DNA of 64,000 nt from positions 2,666,001 through 2,730,000 of the forward strand of contig OZ245331.1 of assembly GCA_965226155.1 (NCBI GenBank), given 5' to 3'. The notes beneath the pieces were generated by a model. That model did no database searches. It was not told where the DNA came from and saw only the letters and a program-made list of their open reading frames with translations. The position numbers and the translations under genes are program-made. Origin of the DNA: G965226155 sp965226155 (GTDB taxonomy: Bacteria > Pseudomonadota > Gammaproteobacteria > Eutrophobiales > Eutrophobiaceae). Position 1 is the stretch's first letter. Each line of letters begins with the position of its first letter. Below, one piece after another: positions 19,700-28,600 of this stretch.

Positions 19700-20173
19700 T
19701 TAAATATACTTTATCTCAATAATCTCATACTCCTGTAATCCCCCTGGAGTATTCACTTCAATCACATCTCCTTCTTCCTTCCCGATCATTGCCCTTGCCA
19801 CTGGCGAAGATACTGATATCAATCCATGTTCAACGCTAGCCTCTTCTTGGCCCACGATCTGGTAGGTAACTTTTTTATTATCCGTGAGGTTCGTCAATGT
19901 AACAGTTGCTCCAAAGACAACCTTGTTGTCTGCATTAATATTCTTGACGTCGATAATTTGCGCATCCGCTAAAGTCGATTCGAGCAAAGCTATACGTCTC
20001 TCAATTAAACTCTGCTGTTCTCTAGCTGCGTGATATTCCGCATTTTCACTCAGATCACCGTGCGCCCTAGCTTCAGCGATCGCCTCAATGATTCTGGGAC
20101 GGTCTTCTGACTTCAAATTTTTTAGCTGTTCGCCAAGTTTTATTGCACCATTCGCTGTCAACGGAGAACTCAT
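19700..20173 (-). CDS. greA: transcription elongation factor GreA
   Basis: Rescues backtracked RNA polymerase by stimulating transcript cleavage. In 157 residues the N-terminal coiled coil (to about 75) contains the acidic tip region HGDLSENAEYHAA, followed by the FKBP-like C-terminal domain (GATVTLTNL, SPVARAMIGKEEGD). Its ATG overlaps the carB stop by four bases, continuing the conserved carA-carB-greA operon. Confidence 0.97.
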   Translation of the reverse strand: MSSPLTANGAIKLGEQLKNLKSEDRPRIIEAIAEARAHGDLSENAEYHAAREQQSLIERRIALLESTLADAQIIDVKNINADNKVVFGATVTLTNLTDNKKVTYQIVGQEEASVEHGLISVSSPVARAMIGKEEGDVIEVNTPGGLQEYEIIEIKYI

Positions 20174-23100
20174 TTGATCACCCCTTTATGTAACTCCTGC
20201 AAACAATTAATTTTTTGTGTATCCAAACATTTCAACGCCTGGATAGTCGCAAATGCCCCAGCCATAGTCGTAGTATAAAATACTTTATGCTGTAGTGCCG
20301 TCCTACGAATTGAATAAGAATCCGCCACAGCCTCCTTGCCTTCGGTTGTATTGATTATCAGGTTAATCTCGTCATTTTTTAGCATATCAACTATATGCGG
20401 CTGACCTTCCCTGACCTTGTTCACCCGCTGACAATCAATTCCACATTCCTGAATCACTTTGCTAGTCCCCTCTGTTGCACACAATTTAAACTCCATTTCA
20501 TGCAATTCTTTTGCAAGTTTGTTTATTTCGCGTTTGTCTTTATCACGAGCACTAATAAACGCTAGGCCATTTCTGGGTAAATTTTCACCAGCACCCAATT
20601 GAGCCTTCGCATACGCCTCACTGAAACTCTTGCCAATACCCATGACTTCACCCGTCGATTTCATTTCTGGGCCAAGCAGGGGATCAACACCTGGGAATTT
20701 AATGAATGGAAATACGGCCTCTTTTACTGAGTAAAAGGAAGGAGTTGGAATATCTGAAATCTTCTGATTTTTAAGCGACAATCCAACCATACATTTCGCT
20801 GCTATTTTGGCCAGCGGAACATTTATTGCCTTGGAGACAAACGGAATTGTCCGCGAGGCCCTTGGGTTAACTTCTAGCACAAATATACGCCCATCTTGGA
20901 TCGCAAATTGACTATTCATTAATCCTATCACGTCAAGGCTAAGCGCTAGCTTTCGCACTTGCTCAGACAATTGTTTTTGCACCTTCTTGTCCAGGCTGTA
21001 CGGCGGCAATGAACAGGCAGAATCTCCGGAATGTATACCCGCCTGCTCGATATGTTCCATAATGCCGCCAATGAGAACCGTCTCTCCATCCGAAACAACA
21101 TCAATATCCACTTCAATAGCGTCTTCCAAAAACCTATCCAGTAAAACAGGTGATGCGTTTGAGACTGCAACCGCAGATCGCATGTAACGCTTAAGGTCAG
21201 ACACATCGTAAACTATCTCCATCGCCCTGCCACCAAGCACGTATGAAGGTCTTACTACAATCGGATAACCAATTTCCTTTGCTTGGCTTGCAGCCTCTTC
21301 TTCGTTTCGTGCTGTCCGGTTTGGTGGTTGTAACAGGTCCAGGTTCTGGAGAAGTTTCTGAAACCTTTCCCTATCTTCTGCGAGATCAATATTATCAGGT
21401 GTCGTTCCAATTATTGGTGCGCCTAACAATTCAAGATCTCGGGCTAGATTTAACGGCGTTTGACCACCATATTGAACTATTACGCCGCGAGGTTTCTCAA
21501 TTCGTATAATCTCTAGAACGTCTTCTAGGGTTAGCGGTTCAAAATATAATCTGTCAGAAGTATCGTAATCAGTTGAAACCGTCTCAGGATTACAATTGAT
21601 CATAATAGATTCGAATCCTGCTTCACGCATCGCTAATGAGGCCTGAACACAACAATAATCAAATTCGATTCCCTGGCCTATGCGGTTTGGACCGCCACCG
21701 AGAACGATAATCTTTTCCTTTGTAGTTGGTTTTGCTTCACATTCTTCTTCGTAGGTCGAATATAGATATACCGTAGTAGCTGCAAATTCAGCGGCACAGG
21801 AATCAACACGTTTAAAAACAGGATGGATATTATGTACTTCCCTTGTATTCCTGACTTCTGATTCGCTGGTATTTAAAAGAGTTGCAATTCTCGAATCGGA
21901 AAATCCTTTTCGCTTAAGCATATTCAACTGATCGGCAGTCAGAGATGCTATTGTTCCCTTTCTCAACCGGGTTTCCTCATCAATTAGATCTTTTATTTGA
22001 GAGAGAAACCATTTGTCTACTCTTGAAGAGGAGTAGATATCATCAATACTCATACCTTGTCTGAAGGCTTCCCCAATATACAAAAGTCTGTCAGCACCAG
22101 GTACCCGTAATGCAATATGAATCTTGTCTAGTTTATCCTCTTGGTCGATCAATGGCCTTTCCACAAATCCGTCTATATCAGTTTCTAGCCCCCTTAAAGC
22201 CTTTTGCAAAGACTCCTGAAAGGTACGCCCAATCGCCATAACTTCACCGACAGATTTCATTTGCGTTCCTATCCGGTCATCAGCATTAGGAAATTTTTCA
22301 AAGGTAAATCGGGGAACCTTTGTTACGACATAATCAATCGTTGGTTCAAAGGATGCGGGGGTGACACCTCCAGTAATCTCATTAGCAAGTTCATCCAACG
22401 TAAATCCAACGGCTAGCTTTGCCGCAACTTTGGCGATGGGGAAGCCAGTCGCCTTTGAAGCGAGAGCAGAAGATCGTGATACCCTGGGGTTCATCTCGAT
22501 AATAATCAGCTCTCCGTTTTCGGGATTGACGGCAAACTGTACATTCGATCCACCGGTATCGACTCCAATCTCACGTAACACTGCAATTGATGCATTTCGC
22601 ATCAACTGATATTCCTTATCGGTCAGTGTTTGTGCGGGTGCAACGGTTATTGAATCTCCTGTATGCATCCCCATGGGATCCAGATTTTCAATCGAACAGA
22701 TTATGATGCAATTGTCTTTGTGATCCCTCACTACTTCCATTTCGTATTCTTTCCAACCTATAACTGACTGCTCGAGTAGTACTTCACTAGTTGGAGAAGC
22801 ATCGAGACCACGTTCGCAAATTACTTGAAAATCTTCTCTGTTATAAGCAATACCGCCACCACTACCCCCAAGGGTAAAAGATGGCCTGATAATGACTGGG
22901 CACCCAATCTCTTCTACCTTCTTCTTAGCTTCGTCAATGTCATGCACAAGCTCAGAGTGAGGCATGGATAATCCGATACGCTTCATGGCGTCCTTGAATT
23001 GCTTCCTGTCTTCCGCCTTGTCTATCGCTTCACGACTTGCCCCTATCATTTCAACTGAATATTCTTCCAGCACACCCATCCTTGCCAGATCCAGTGCGCA

Positions 23101-23391
23101 GTTCAGTGCTGTTTGTCCACCCATGGTCGGCAGTAAGGCATCCGGCCGTTCTTTCTCTATAATATTAGCGATAGTTTGCCAGCGTACTGGCTCAATATAG
23201 ATTGCGTCCGCAGTTTCTGGATCAGTCATGATAGTCGCAGGGTTAGAATTAACTAACACGACTCGATACCCTTCCTCTCTCAATGCCTTGCATGCCTGGG
23301 TCCCAGAATAATCAAACTCACATGCCTGCCCGATCACGATAGGACCCGCGCCTAGTAAGAGAATGCTATTTATATCAGTTCGTTTTGGCAT
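20170..23391 (-). CDS. carB: carbamoyl-phosphate synthase large subunit
   Basis: Makes carbamoyl phosphate for arginine and pyrimidine synthesis using ammonia channelled from CarA. Full length at 1,073 residues with two homologous ATP-grasp halves: the first opens with LLLGAGPIVIGQACEFDYSG, the second with VLGGGPNRIGQGIEFDYCC. A C-terminal MGS-like allosteric domain follows. It lies 17 bp after carA. No damage seen. Confidence 0.98.
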   Translation of the reverse strand: MPKRTDINSILLLGAGPIVIGQACEFDYSGTQACKALREEGYRVVLVNSNPATIMTDPETADAIYIEPVRWQTIANIIEKERPDALLPTMGGQTALNCALDLARMGVLEEYSVEMIGASREAIDKAEDRKQFKDAMKRIGLSMPHSELVHDIDEAKKKVEEIGCPVIIRPSFTLGGSGGGIAYNREDFQVICERGLDASPTSEVLLEQSVIGWKEYEMEVVRDHKDNCIIICSIENLDPMGMHTGDSITVAPAQTLTDKEYQLMRNASIAVLREIGVDTGGSNVQFAVNPENGELIIIEMNPRVSRSSALASKATGFPIAKVAAKLAVGFTLDELANEITGGVTPASFEPTIDYVVTKVPRFTFEKFPNADDRIGTQMKSVGEVMAIGRTFQESLQKALRGLETDIDGFVERPLIDQEDKLDKIHIALRVPGADRLLYIGEAFRQGMSIDDIYSSSRVDKWFLSQIKDLIDEETRLRKGTIASLTADQLNMLKRKGFSDSRIATLLNTSESEVRNTREVHNIHPVFKRVDSCAAEFAATTVYLYSTYEEECEAKPTTKEKIIVLGGGPNRIGQGIEFDYCCVQASLAMREAGFESIMINCNPETVSTDYDTSDRLYFEPLTLEDVLEIIRIEKPRGVIVQYGGQTPLNLARDLELLGAPIIGTTPDNIDLAEDRERFQKLLQNLDLLQPPNRTARNEEEAASQAKEIGYPIVVRPSYVLGGRAMEIVYDVSDLKRYMRSAVAVSNASPVLLDRFLEDAIEVDIDVVSDGETVLIGGIMEHIEQAGIHSGDSACSLPPYSLDKKVQKQLSEQVRKLALSLDVIGLMNSQFAIQDGRIFVLEVNPRASRTIPFVSKAINVPLAKIAAKCMVGLSLKNQKISDIPTPSFYSVKEAVFPFIKFPGVDPLLGPEMKSTGEVMGIGKSFSEAYAKAQLGAGENLPRNGLAFISARDKDKREINKLAKELHEMEFKLCATEGTSKVIQECGIDCQRVNKVREGQPHIVDMLKNDEINLIINTTEGKEAVADSYSIRRTALQHKVFYTTTMAGAFATIQALKCLDTQKINCLQELHKGVIK

Positions 23392-23408
23392 ATTTTTTCA
23401 CTTACCGC

Positions 23409-24560
23409 TCAATGCTGTTTAGTATCACGATGGCTACTCATAAGGTCGATAAAGTGTTTGAACAAATAGTTAATATCGTGAGGCCCTGGGCTTGCTTCTG
23501 GGTGTCCCTGAAATCCAAAAGCAGGATATGTCGAATGATGGACGCCTTGCAGTGACTGGTCGAACAGGGATCGATGCGTTGGTACCAAATCAGCTGGCAA
23601 GGAAGTTTCATCGACTGAAAAACCATGGTTCTGGCTGGTGATAATAACCCGTTTGTTTTTGATGTCTTGAACAGGATGGTTGGCACCGTGATGTCCAAAT
23701 TTCATCTTTTCGGTCTTGGCGCCCATAGCCAACGATAGCAATTGGTGTCCAAGACAAATACCAAAAACAGGCATACCAGTCTCTACTATCTGCTGAATTG
23801 ACTTAATCGCGTAATCACAAGGCTCAGGGTCGCCAGGACCATTTGAAAGAAATACACCATCCGGCTTCTCAGCGAGCACGTCATCTGCCGGGACTGTGGC
23901 AGGAATCACTGCGATACGACACCCAAGATCAACCAGTATCCTCAATATGTTTCTTTTAATGCCATAATCATATGCAATGACATGCCACTTCTTGTCTTTG
24001 ATTTCTGTTGTATCTGATAGTCCTGACTCTATAGACCAAGTCCCCTGTGACCATTCGTAATTTTTATCGGTAGTCACTTCTTTGGCAAGATCAGCACCTT
24101 TCAAACCAGGAAAAGCTTTCGCTGAATGAATAGCCTTTTCTTTATCAATTTTTTTACCGGTCATGATGCAACCGTTTTGTGCACCTTTAGTTCGCAGTAG
24201 CTGGGTCAAGCGTCGTGTATCAATATCGGCAATAGCGATTATTCCATTCTTGGCTAAGTAATCCGCTAGTGACATGGTGGAACGCCAATTACTCGTCAGA
24301 AGCGGCAACTGTTTGATAATCAGACCGCTTGCATAAATTCGAGATGATTCCTCATCTTCACTATTGGTCCCGACATTTCCGATATGGGGATAAGTCATAG
24401 TTACAATCTGTTGAGAATAGGAAGGGTCTGTCAGGATTTCCTGGTATCCCGTCATAGAGGTATTAAATACAACTTCCCCCACAGTAATACCTTCCACTCC
24501 TATGGTTTGACCATAGAAAAGGCTTCCATCTTCCAGTGCTAATAAGGCTGTGTGACTCAA
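23409..24560 (-). CDS. carA: carbamoyl-phosphate synthase small subunit (glutaminase), TTG start
   Basis: Releases ammonia from glutamine for CarB. The 383 residues carry the class I amidotransferase triad: Cys269 in FGICLGHQ, and His/Glu in GFQGHPEASPGP. The start is TTG at 24560: the preceding in-frame codons run into TAG two codons upstream, and SHTALLALEDGSLFYG is the expected N-terminus. The 180 bp upstream hold a hairpin with a U-run. Usually dapB is directly upstream; here 7 kb of accessory DNA intervenes. Confidence 0.96.
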   Translation of the reverse strand: MSHTALLALEDGSLFYGQTIGVEGITVGEVVFNTSMTGYQEILTDPSYSQQIVTMTYPHIGNVGTNSEDEESSRIYASGLIIKQLPLLTSNWRSTMSLADYLAKNGIIAIADIDTRRLTQLLRTKGAQNGCIMTGKKIDKEKAIHSAKAFPGLKGADLAKEVTTDKNYEWSQGTWSIESGLSDTTEIKDKKWHVIAYDYGIKRNILRILVDLGCRIAVIPATVPADDVLAEKPDGVFLSNGPGDPEPCDYAIKSIQQIVETGMPVFGICLGHQLLSLAMGAKTEKMKFGHHGANHPVQDIKNKRVIITSQNHGFSVDETSLPADLVPTHRSLFDQSLQGVHHSTYPAFGFQGHPEASPGPHDINYLFKHFIDLMSSHRDTKQH

Positions 24561-24581
24561 TGACTATCTCTAATTATTTAT

Positions 24582-24740
24582 CTAGGGAGACTCTATATCT
24601 GATTTTCCACAATGCGACGATAGCTGCCTGTTTTCAACTAAAGCTATATATACAAAACGGGAGCAACCACTGGTTACTCCCGCTTGATTTGAGTTTGGTA
24701 ATTGTACTGAAGATGGCCATTTGCTGTCTATAAACATCAT
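24582..24740 (-). promoter_or_regulatory. carA leader with terminator-like hairpin and possible 52-codon leader ORF
   Basis: On the minus strand, about 100 nt before carA, bases 24682-24658 form an 11-position stem with one C-A mismatch around a 3-nt loop (CGGGAGTAACC / GGTTGCTCCCG), directly followed by TTTT. This fits an intrinsic terminator, either ending an upstream transcript or acting as an attenuator. An ATG-started frame of 52 codons runs through it from 24740 to TAG at 24582, an arrangement that recalls pyrBI, but it has no clear ribosome binding site. Confidence 0.45.
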
Positions 24741-25143
24741 CAATATTATTGAATGACTAATATGTTTTTAAAATATATTCCGCTAAGGAAGTGAGTCTTG
24801 GCTAGACTCCTGATCAATTCCTGTATTCAATTATCGACCTGATTCGGTATCTAACTTCATTGGACTCGACAATACTAGCTAAGATCATAAACACTGCGCC
24901 AGAAATCAGCGAGTAGTAACCTCAGCCGTAGTGAAATGACAGATTCTCGAAAACTTGCAAAGGTAAAACCTGTATCTAAGACTATACCTTTCATGAATAA
25001 TTACTGTTGTATTCGCGCCTATATATAGGGTATACATTCCTGAGGTAAAATTGACATATCCTGACTAACCTTCCTAAATAATACGGTTTTTGGCAATATA
25101 TGATTACCAACTGTTTGTTTAACTGATACTTGATCGCGCGAAC
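24741..25143. other. intergenic region between carA leader and kinase
   Basis: About 400 bp between divergent carA and the kinase. I see no gene, tRNA or recognisable riboswitch. It is AT-rich towards the kinase start and should hold promoters for both sides, but no hexamer pair stood out. Confidence 0.4.
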
Positions 25144-26256
25144 TTGGCAAAAAAATCTAAAAAAAACAGGCATTTAAATGCATTAACGCCCGGATTTGAA
25201 CTCCATTGGTATGGATTTCGTGAGATCCTAGGTCAGGGCGGTTTCGGGATCACCTATATTGCCTATGACCGCAACTTGGCACACGAGGTGGCAATAAAGG
25301 AATACATGCCTGTTGATCTTGCAACCAGGGCAAGTGACAACTCTGTCGTACCCATCTCACCCGAGCATGAAGATCGCTACCAATGGGGTTTAGAACGGTT
25401 CATAGAAGAGGCTAGGACACTTGCCCAGTTCGAACATCCCAACATCGTCCGAGTCAGAAATGTGTTCAAGACCAACAATACCGCTTATATGGTAATGGAT
25501 TATGTTCAAGGTGAAAGTCTCCAGGACATCTTGAGCCGGCGTAAAATCCTGGACGAAGACGATATCGAAACTGTGATGTTTCCTATCATTGGGGGACTAA
25601 AGCTAGTTCATGCCCATGGGTTCATCCACCGTGACATTAAACCTGCCAATATATTTATCCGAGTAGATGGTGATCCGGTGCTGCTGGATTTCGGATCGGC
25701 CAGGCAGGCGCTGGAGGAAAGCCGTAATTCTATAACGAGTATATTTTCAAAGGGGTATGCTCCGATAGAACAATACAATACCAAAGAAGATGAACAGGGA
25801 CCATGGACTGATATTTATGCACTGGGCGCAACAATGTACAGAATGATTGCAGGTGTTCCGCCAACAGATGCCATAGACCGCAGTACAGCAATCAGTATCA
25901 CTACTCGAGACAGCTATGTAACTGCTGTTGAGTTGGGTGAAAACAGATACTCTGAACCTGTTTTGAAAGCCATTGATTTCGCAATGCAGTTCAAGAGACA
26001 AGACCGACCACAAACAATGACTGAGTGGCTATCTGAATTCTCTAAACGTAGCCAACCTGCAGAAGATAAACAAACACCAAAACCTAAGAAGGAAATCAAT
26101 CAAGTAACTTTTGCCAATATCAGAAACACGGCTGAGAAAGGCGATATGGATGCCAGTCCACACTTGCCTTCATGTACGCAAAAGGCATCGACGTTGATCA
26201 GGATGAAACTATCGCTGCTAAATGGTACCTGCTGGCAGCAGAACAGGATCACTTGA
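25144..26256 (+). CDS. Ser/Thr protein kinase (Hanks type), fused tail lost by frameshift
   Basis: Hanks-type kinase with glycine loop GQGGFG at 30-35, Lys52 in AIKEYMP, HRDIKPANIF with HRD 162-164 and DFG 182-184, so the catalytic set is complete. The kinase domain ends near 305, followed by a Lys/Pro-rich linker. After NTAEKGDMDA (about residue 337) the frame becomes non-homologous while the next plus frame starts in mid Sel1 repeat. The ancestral product was therefore a kinase-Sel1 fusion. The start is TTG at 25144. No membrane segment was seen. The substrate is unknown. Confidence 0.85.
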   Translation: MAKKSKKNRHLNALTPGFELHWYGFREILGQGGFGITYIAYDRNLAHEVAIKEYMPVDLATRASDNSVVPISPEHEDRYQWGLERFIEEARTLAQFEHPNIVRVRNVFKTNNTAYMVMDYVQGESLQDILSRRKILDEDDIETVMFPIIGGLKLVHAHGFIHRDIKPANIFIRVDGDPVLLDFGSARQALEESRNSITSIFSKGYAPIEQYNTKEDEQGPWTDIYALGATMYRMIAGVPPTDAIDRSTAISITTRDSYVTAVELGENRYSEPVLKAIDFAMQFKRQDRPQTMTEWLSEFSKRSQPAEDKQTPKPKKEINQVTFANIRNTAEKGDMDASPHLPSCTQKASTLIRMKLSLLNGTCWQQNRIT

Positions 26257-26831
26257 ATTCACAGTTTAATTTGGGTGTTATGTATGCCAAGGGCCGTGGT
26301 GTTACTCAGGACTCGGCTGAATCATTCAAGTGGTATAAAAAAGCGGCAGAGTTGGGAGATCCTAGTGCACAGGTTGCACTGGCATCTATGTATACCAAAG
26401 GAACCGGTGTCGAAAAAGATGAACGTGCTGCCTTTAACTGGTGCCTGCGTGCAGCAAAACGTGGGCGTGTAAATTCGATATACAATCTTGGAGAAATGTA
26501 CCTTAAGGGCACCGGGGTAACACAGAACCTTGAAGAAGCTTACATGTGGTTCAGAAAAGCAGCTTATCGAGATCACGTCAAAGCACAAATGACAGTTGCT
26601 TACATGTTTGGTAAAGGTCAAGGCGTTTCCAGAGATGATGTCGAAGCTTACCACTGGTACCGGAAAGCAGCTGAAGCGGGTGATCCGTTTGCCCAATACA
26701 ATCTCGGCTTAATCTATTCAAAAGGACGAGGAATCAAGTCCAATATCATTGAAGCAAAAAAATGGTATAAGAAATCAGGAGTCCAAGGAAACCCAAAGGC
26801 CCTAGAAGCACTCCAACGACTTGAAGGATAA
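26172..26831 (+). CDS. Sel1-repeat domain, 3' part of the kinase gene in a shifted frame
   Basis: About 219 residues of Sel1-like repeats: one partial, five full 36-residue units with the G-x-MYxKGxGV...A-x-KWYxKAAE pattern, and a cap. The first residues MYAKGIDVD are the middle of a repeat, so this is not a natural start. Inserting one base around 26165-26171 would join the kinase frame as ...DASPHL-(A)-FMYAKG. Unless there is a programmed shift or a read error, this is the separated C-terminal half of the kinase. It lies 24 bp before the xdhC-mobA start. Confidence 0.75.
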   Translation: MYAKGIDVDQDETIAAKWYLLAAEQDHLNSQFNLGVMYAKGRGVTQDSAESFKWYKKAAELGDPSAQVALASMYTKGTGVEKDERAAFNWCLRAAKRGRVNSIYNLGEMYLKGTGVTQNLEEAYMWFRKAAYRDHVKAQMTVAYMFGKGQGVSRDDVEAYHWYRKAAEAGDPFAQYNLGLIYSKGRGIKSNIIEAKKWYKKSGVQGNPKALEALQRLEG

Positions 26832-26855
26832 AACTCAGACACCATTGCACAAACT

Positions 26856-28556
26856 ATGAATTCAAGTCTAACCGGTCTCATAAAATCCTATCAGTCTCTT
26901 AGGGAGTCTGAGCAAAATTTTGTTCTCGCTACGATAATTGAAACAACTGGATCAACGTATCGTAAGCCTAGTGCAAGAATGTTGATATCTAGAACAGGGC
27001 AATTTTGCGGGTTACTTGGTGGAGGATGTTTTGAAGCTGATTTACTCGAACATGCATACAAGATTTTTGAAACGAAACAACCTAGAGCAGTATATTATGA
27101 CATGCGTGCTCCAGAAGATCTGATCTGGGGACTGGGCCTAGGATGCAACGGCGCTGTCCGTATCTGGTTGGAATACCTATCCGAGGAAAACGATTTTTCC
27201 CCTATATCACTTATTCAACAAACCCTAGAAACAAAATCACCTTCTGCATTAATAACGGTGTGCGAAACCGAGAATCAATCCATATCACTAGGCGAGCATT
27301 ATATATATTCAAGCGACAATGAATTATCCGACATAGCTACATCAATTCCTGAGTTTAATGAAACGGCATTAGCGACAATCGCGTCAGGTATATCAGGACT
27401 ACATGAAATAAATGTTGATGGTCATCCTGTAAAAGCGTTTTTCGCGTATATAGCCCCACCGCCACATTTATTGATCATAGGTGGTGGCCCAGATGCAGTT
27501 CCTGTTACACAGTTTTCTAAATTACTTGGGTGGGAAGTAACTATTGTTGATTATCGTGAAACCTATAGTAAGCCTGAAAATTTTCCAGATGCTAATCATG
27601 TAGCCAGATCTACGCCTGAACAACTACTTGATAACATCAATATAGATACGGTTAATGCTGTCGTCCTCATGACTCATAAATATGAATACGATCTACGGTA
27701 CTTAAAGTATCTTACCCATCCCGCACTCAAATATATCGGGCTGCTTGGTCCAGTAGCTCGAAAAAATGAACTGCTCCTGTCCGCAGGTGACGATGTATCG
27801 CGTGAACTGGAAGGTCGAGTTTATGGGCCTGTAGGTTTGGAGTTAGGAGAAGAATTGCCAGAGGAAATCGCCTACTCGATGATCGCGGAGATTCAGACCG
27901 TGCTGAATGGCCGCAGCGGACAACACTTATCAGTAATCAAATCTGAGCCGCTAGAAACACCACTCATCGATAAGCTTTCCAGTGTTGTACTTGCAGCCGG
28001 AGGATCAACTCGCTTCGGTGCATTGAAACAACTGCTGGAATATAACGGTCAGAGTCTGTTAAAACGCATAGCCACTATTGCATCTCAGGTATTAAATAAC
28101 CGGGTAATTGTGGTCCATGGGCCAAAGGCAACAAAATGCCAGCGTGAAGTTTCGAATCTCGATGTTATAAATATTGTCAACAGTAACTGGAAAAAAGGAT
28201 TGTCTACTTCGCTAGCAATCTCCGTTGAATCACTTCCAACCGACTGTGAAGCTGTTCTAATATTGCTCTGTGATCAACCACTGATCGAAAATGATCATAT
28301 CGAACAATTAGTCGCTTTATGGCTTGAAAACCCAGAAAAAATTATCGCTAGTAGTTATGCCGAAACCACCGGTGTCCCCGTTATTATTCCTAAGCAGTAT
28401 TTCCCGGACATATCTATGCTTAAAGGTGATGAAGGTGCGAAAACTATACTGGCACGGTATTCAGACAATATGGTAGCTATACCTGTTCCCGAAGCAGAAT
28501 TCGATATCGATACCAAAGAAGACTTTACCCATTTGCTCGAAAGAAAAATGGCATAA
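26856..28556 (+). CDS. XdhC-MobA fusion: molybdenum-enzyme maturation and cofactor nucleotidyltransferase
   Basis: One 566-residue protein with two parts. Residues 1-350 are XdhC/CoxI-like: TTGSTYRKPSARMLI, LLGGGCFEADLLEHA and a Rossmann stretch LLIIGGGPDAVPV. Residues about 370-566 are a MobA/MocA-like nucleotidyltransferase with AAGGSTRFGALKQLL and LLCDQPLI. XdhC proteins insert sulfurated Moco into xanthine dehydrogenase-type enzymes, and MocA makes the cytosine dinucleotide form, so the fusion would join the last two steps. No molybdenum hydroxylase gene is nearby. It follows the Sel1 gene by 24 bp. Confidence 0.85.
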   Translation: MNSSLTGLIKSYQSLRESEQNFVLATIIETTGSTYRKPSARMLISRTGQFCGLLGGGCFEADLLEHAYKIFETKQPRAVYYDMRAPEDLIWGLGLGCNGAVRIWLEYLSEENDFSPISLIQQTLETKSPSALITVCETENQSISLGEHYIYSSDNELSDIATSIPEFNETALATIASGISGLHEINVDGHPVKAFFAYIAPPPHLLIIGGGPDAVPVTQFSKLLGWEVTIVDYRETYSKPENFPDANHVARSTPEQLLDNINIDTVNAVVLMTHKYEYDLRYLKYLTHPALKYIGLLGPVARKNELLLSAGDDVSRELEGRVYGPVGLELGEELPEEIAYSMIAEIQTVLNGRSGQHLSVIKSEPLETPLIDKLSSVVLAAGGSTRFGALKQLLEYNGQSLLKRIATIASQVLNNRVIVVHGPKATKCQREVSNLDVINIVNSNWKKGLSTSLAISVESLPTDCEAVLILLCDQPLIENDHIEQLVALWLENPEKIIASSYAETTGVPVIIPKQYFPDISMLKGDEGAKTILARYSDNMVAIPVPEAEFDIDTKEDFTHLLERKMA

Positions 28557-28600
28557 CAATCGGCATGGATAACTAGTGCAGGTGTATAGTCGTTAACTCG

